This document shows, one piece after another, positions 8,446 through 10,000 of a stretch of 10,000 nucleotides of DNA. The notes under the pieces were generated by a model. The model ran no database searches, had not been told where the DNA came from, and saw only the letters and a list, made by a program, of their open reading frames with translations. The stretch lies in the NCBI GenBank assembly GCA_002005505.1, contig KV908424.1, forward strand, positions 40,001 to 50,000, written 5' to 3'. This DNA comes from Botryococcus braunii. Its lineage: Eukaryota > Chlorophyta > Trebouxiophyceae. The stretch's first letter is position 1; the number at the start of each line of letters is the position of its first letter. Both the position numbers and the translations under genes were made by a program.

Positions 8446-8531
<86 letters not shown>

Positions 8532-8541
8532 ACATGCGCTG

Positions 8542-8594
<53 letters not shown>

Positions 8595-8616
8595 GCGCGC
8601 ATGCGCGCACAACGCA

Positions 8617-8703
<87 letters not shown>

Positions 8704-9697
8704 AGACCTGCTGGCCCGTGCGCGCAACGCACCCACACACACCCTAACCCGCACCCACCCCCTTCTCCCATCAAAATGCCCGCGAGCAATAAGGTACTTG
8801 TAAGGATGGGACCTGTCTAGGGAGTGGTATCTCCTTAGGTCGTTGGAAGTCACCGCCTGGGTTCCATATGGTCTACCACTGAAGCAAGGCAGGACAGAGG
8901 CACGGGCATCTGTTTCGTCCCGAAGCAGCTCCGGGGAGGGATGCGGCTCTATCTCAGTAGATTCTGGATGAGATTAGGGAAGTGATGTCTTCATGGTAGT
9001 GGTAGTGGTAGCACCAGCATCGTGAGAGGCAGAACTTGCAGCAGTAGCAGCATAAGCAGCAGCAGCAGCAGCAGCATTAGTCGTAGCAGTAGCAGTACTA
9101 TCGAGCAGCAGCAGCAGCAGCAGCAACACTAACAGTAGCAGTGGGTTTGGTGTTGATAAATTCACCCGGCCCTTTGCCCAGGCTCTGATTAAAATTGGAA
9201 ATGGGCTCTCTTTGCCCAGGCTCTGATCTCACAGGTGGTCTCTTTTGTCCAGGCTCTGATCTCTCAGGGGGTCCTTTTGCCCAGGCTCTGATCTCACAGG
9301 AGGTCCCTTTGCCCAGGCTTTGATCTTGCAGGGGGTCCTTTTGCCCAGGCTTGGATCTCACAGGGGGTCCCTTTGCCCAGGCTCCGATCTCACAGGGGGT
9401 CCCTTCGCTCAGGCTCTGATCTCAAAGGGGCTGGAGGGCGCTGTGCACAGATCCGGCATCCAGAGAGAACTACGAAAAGTACGGGCACCCCGACGGGCGG
9501 CAGGGGCTGGACATCGGGATAGCTCTGCCAGAGTGGATGTTCAGCCGGGACAGCAGGAGCGCCCCCATCATGCTGCTGGCGCTGGTTTCCCTTGGCATCT
9601 TGGCCCCGCTCTGCATTGCGGCCTGCTACATCTTCCGCTCCAACAAGTTCCTGGGCCCCAACAACGTTATGCAGGAGACCCTCGAGATCTTCTACAG
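6625..9697 (+). CDS. SEC63: SEC63 (ERdj2) J-domain translocon subunit, exons 1-4, 3' part outside the window
   Basis: Exons 6625-6777, 7267-7425, 7727-7868 and 9451-9697 join in phases 0, 0 and 1 into 233 codons plus two bases. Sec63 works with Sec61/Sec62 at the ER membrane; its lumenal J domain recruits BiP-type Hsp70 to pull chains through the channel. The product shows TM1 (13-31), a basic cytosolic loop, TM2 (71-90), a J domain (about 97-165) with HPD at 126-128, and TM3 (190-213): the three-segment Sec63 topology, with the J domain between TM2 and TM3. The Sec63 signature GHPDGRQG, then GIALP, follows the J domain. HPDK followed by NPDP is typical of plant and algal members rather than animal ones. 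The ATG has A at -3 and G at +4, and an in-frame TAG lies upstream at 6499. The cytosolic Brl region must lie beyond the right edge. Confidence 0.93.
7091..7133 (+). repeat. Two-copy 21/22-bp tandem repeat in SEC63 intron 1
   Basis: CAGGTTATGGTTTGGAATAATT text (22 bp, one G more than its neighbour) is followed at once by a 21-bp copy; both begin CAGGTTATG and end GGAATAATT. The two copies differ only by that G. Confidence 0.9.
7267..7425 (+). CDS. SEC63: SEC63 exon 2 (TM2)
   Basis: Fifty-three codons from [10 protein letters not shown], a basic cytosolic loop, through TM2 ([17 protein letters not shown]) to FDPYTILE, which opens the J domain. The acceptor GATGCGCAG has a CTAAT branch-like word 26 nt upstream. 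The loop length matches plant Sec63, including the KSG word. The donor is GAG/GTGCGG. The frame is open further upstream, so a slightly longer exon cannot be excluded. Confidence 0.85.
7489..7551 (+). other. Candidate 63-nt cassette exon in SEC63 intron 2
   Basis: It is bounded by a strong acceptor (TTACTGGCTTTGCTTCAG) and a strong donor (TTAGCAG/GTAATG). Its length is a multiple of three, but in the SEC63 phase its 20th codon is TAG, so inclusion would truncate the protein before the J domain. In another phase it reads [19 protein letters not shown], which looks protein-like but is not a known part of Sec63. Confidence 0.4.
7604..7619 (+). other. C12 tract ending in AG/GT within SEC63 intron 2
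   Basis: Twelve C residues followed directly by AGGT make a juxtaposed 3'/5' splice-site look-alike. It is not used in the main model, because the protein joins without a gap across this intron. Confidence 0.5.
7727..7868 (+). CDS. SEC63: SEC63 exon 3 (J-domain core)
   Basis: It follows GGCTCCAG and reads [19 protein letters not shown], then [16 protein letters not shown], then [11 protein letters not shown]. This covers J-domain helices II and III with the catalytic HPD loop intact. It ends in phase 1 (ACA G) at a GTCTGT donor. The G pairs with AT at the start of exon 4 to give Asp, restoring the usual ALTDP word. Confidence 0.93.
8061..8152 (+). repeat. Imperfect two-copy repeat, period 57
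   Basis: About 35 bases starting GAATGACTCCTCTTGT (8061) recur as GAATGAGTCCTCTTGT (8118). Both continue into CTGCAGCAAA, with a few substitutions. A small TGTCC/GGACA inverted repeat lies between them. Confidence 0.85.
8434..8698 (+). repeat. Composite C12, (AG)41, (CA)25, GC spacer, (CA)39
   Basis: C run 8434-8445, AG tract 8449-8530, CA tract 8543-8593, a spacer with the perfect palindrome GCGCGCATGCGCGC (8595-8608), then a second CA tract 8621-8698. The AG part is triplex-prone. The CA/GC part is alternating purine-pyrimidine and could adopt Z-DNA. Confidence 0.97.
8994..9140 (+). repeat. Degenerate GTA/GCA trinucleotide block
   Basis: Runs of GTGGTA (8997-9012) and two perfect GCA stretches (about 9054-9075 and 9103-9123) sit in a longer degenerate region of GTAGCA-type triplets, all in SEC63 intron 3. 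Confidence 0.9.
9173..9435 (+). repeat. 32-bp minisatellite, eight units, against the SEC63 exon 4 acceptor
   Basis: Units start at 9173, 9211, 9244, 9276, 9308, 9340, 9372 and 9404, so the period is 32 apart from a longer, diverged first unit and a 33-bp second. A typical unit has TTTGCCCAGGCTCTGATC then TCACAGGGGGTCC. The array ends 15 nt before the true acceptor. Since 32 is not a multiple of three, the open frames across it are not coding. Confidence 0.95.
9451..9697 (+). CDS. SEC63: SEC63 exon 4 (end of J domain, TM3)
   Basis: It starts AT after GTGCACAG, giving D from the split codon, then [25 protein letters not shown] and the third membrane segment [20 protein letters not shown]. It ends [16 protein letters not shown] before a GTTGCC donor in phase 2. 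An acceptor seven bases downstream (ATCCAG) was considered, but it would drop the DPAS residues that close the J domain. Confidence 0.92.
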
Positions 9698-9891
9698 GTT
9701 GCCAGCCCCCCGCTTTCCGGCCTAGGGGTGCTCAGCTTCGGGTGGAGAGGAAAGGGCGGTTGTCCCAGCGGCCCGGGAGGAAGGGGGGGGGAGAAATTGA
9801 AGTCAATAGAGATGTTGTTGTGTTGGGGGGGAGGGGTGTGTGTTGTTGGGGGGGGGGGGGGTGCGCGCACTTGCGCGCGCGCGTGTGTGTG

Positions 9892-9969
<78 letters not shown>

Positions 9970-10000
9970 GTGTGTGTGCGCGCGCGTGGGCGTGTGCGTG
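9698..10000 (+). other. Start of SEC63 intron 4, G-rich then (GT)n
   Basis: After the GTTGCC donor the intron is G-rich, with several G runs including G14 at 9848-9861. It passes through GCGCGC blocks and the palindrome GTGCGCGCAC (9861-9870), then is an almost pure GT tract from about 9884 to the edge. The G runs are quadruplex candidates. Confidence 0.9.

Larger units (their letters stand above)
7869..9450 (+). other. SEC63 intron 3 (1582 nt, repeat-filled)
   Basis: It is bounded by a GTCTGT donor and a GTGCACAG acceptor. It contains in order: a two-copy imperfect duplication (8061-8152), C12, (AG)n, two (CA)n tracts with a GC-rich palindrome between them, a GCA-rich patch (about 9040-9130) and a 32-bp minisatellite up to the acceptor. 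No coding segment was recognised; the long open frames cross simple repeats. Confidence 0.85.

Noticed and set aside
8742..8750. CCCTAACCC, telomere-like
   Set aside because: It is a single copy next to a CA tract; telomeric repeats need many units.
8063..8803. 246-codon frame with Arg-Glu and Thr-His runs
   Set aside because: It lies within SEC63 intron 3, and half of it is AG and CA repeat.
9173..9435. Regular 32-bp units considered as a CRISPR array
   Set aside because: There are no unique spacers: units follow each other directly with scattered substitutions, and the context is a eukaryotic intron.

Overview
This is eukaryotic nuclear DNA: the genes are cut into short exons by GT-AG introns, the intergenic space is long, and the window is unusually rich in microsatellites. 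Two genes can be rebuilt by splicing, and neither shows as one long open frame. (1) On the + strand, from 6625 to the right edge, lie the first four exons of SEC63 (ERdj2), the J-domain subunit of the endoplasmic-reticulum protein translocon. (2) On the - strand, from 3215 leftwards to 2340 and perhaps to 1596, lies a gene whose first two exons join to give an ENT (EMSY N-terminal) domain, followed by a basic linker with an AT-hook-like end. The SEC63 J domain (HPDK followed by NPDP, then DPASREN and [10 protein letters not shown]) and the LTW motif in the ENT domain look like green-lineage sequence, so a green alga or other member of the plant lineage is my best guess. The sequence does not settle the species.

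Layout: 1-1370 has no recognised gene. 1376-1571 is a (CA)n(AG)n tract. 1596-3215 is the ENT gene on the - strand. 3530-3652 is a poly-C/(CA)n tract. 4138-4505 holds a CCAAT box, a TATA box and a short open frame with a good signal peptide; this frame runs into about 520 bases of ACT/ACC trinucleotide repeat (4430-4948). 5148-5671 continues with Ala/Thr/Pro-rich open frames broken by one frame shift and one stop, which may be the remains or exons of a secreted glycoprotein gene or only decayed trinucleotide repeat. 5768-6275 is an unrecognised open frame. 6276-6624 is the SEC63 upstream region. 6625-9697 is SEC63 exons 1-4, and from 9698 on is intron 4, which ends the window in a (GT)n tract.

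The two firm genes are divergent and about 3.4 kb apart. They have no evident functional link: one acts at the ER membrane in protein import, the other is probably nuclear. The most interesting signals are in the SEC63 introns. Intron 2 holds a 63-nt exon-like segment with a stop in the SEC63 frame. Intron 3 ends in a 32-bp minisatellite whose units resemble 3' splice sites and abut the true acceptor. Long complementary (CA)n and (GT)n tracts bracket exon 4.
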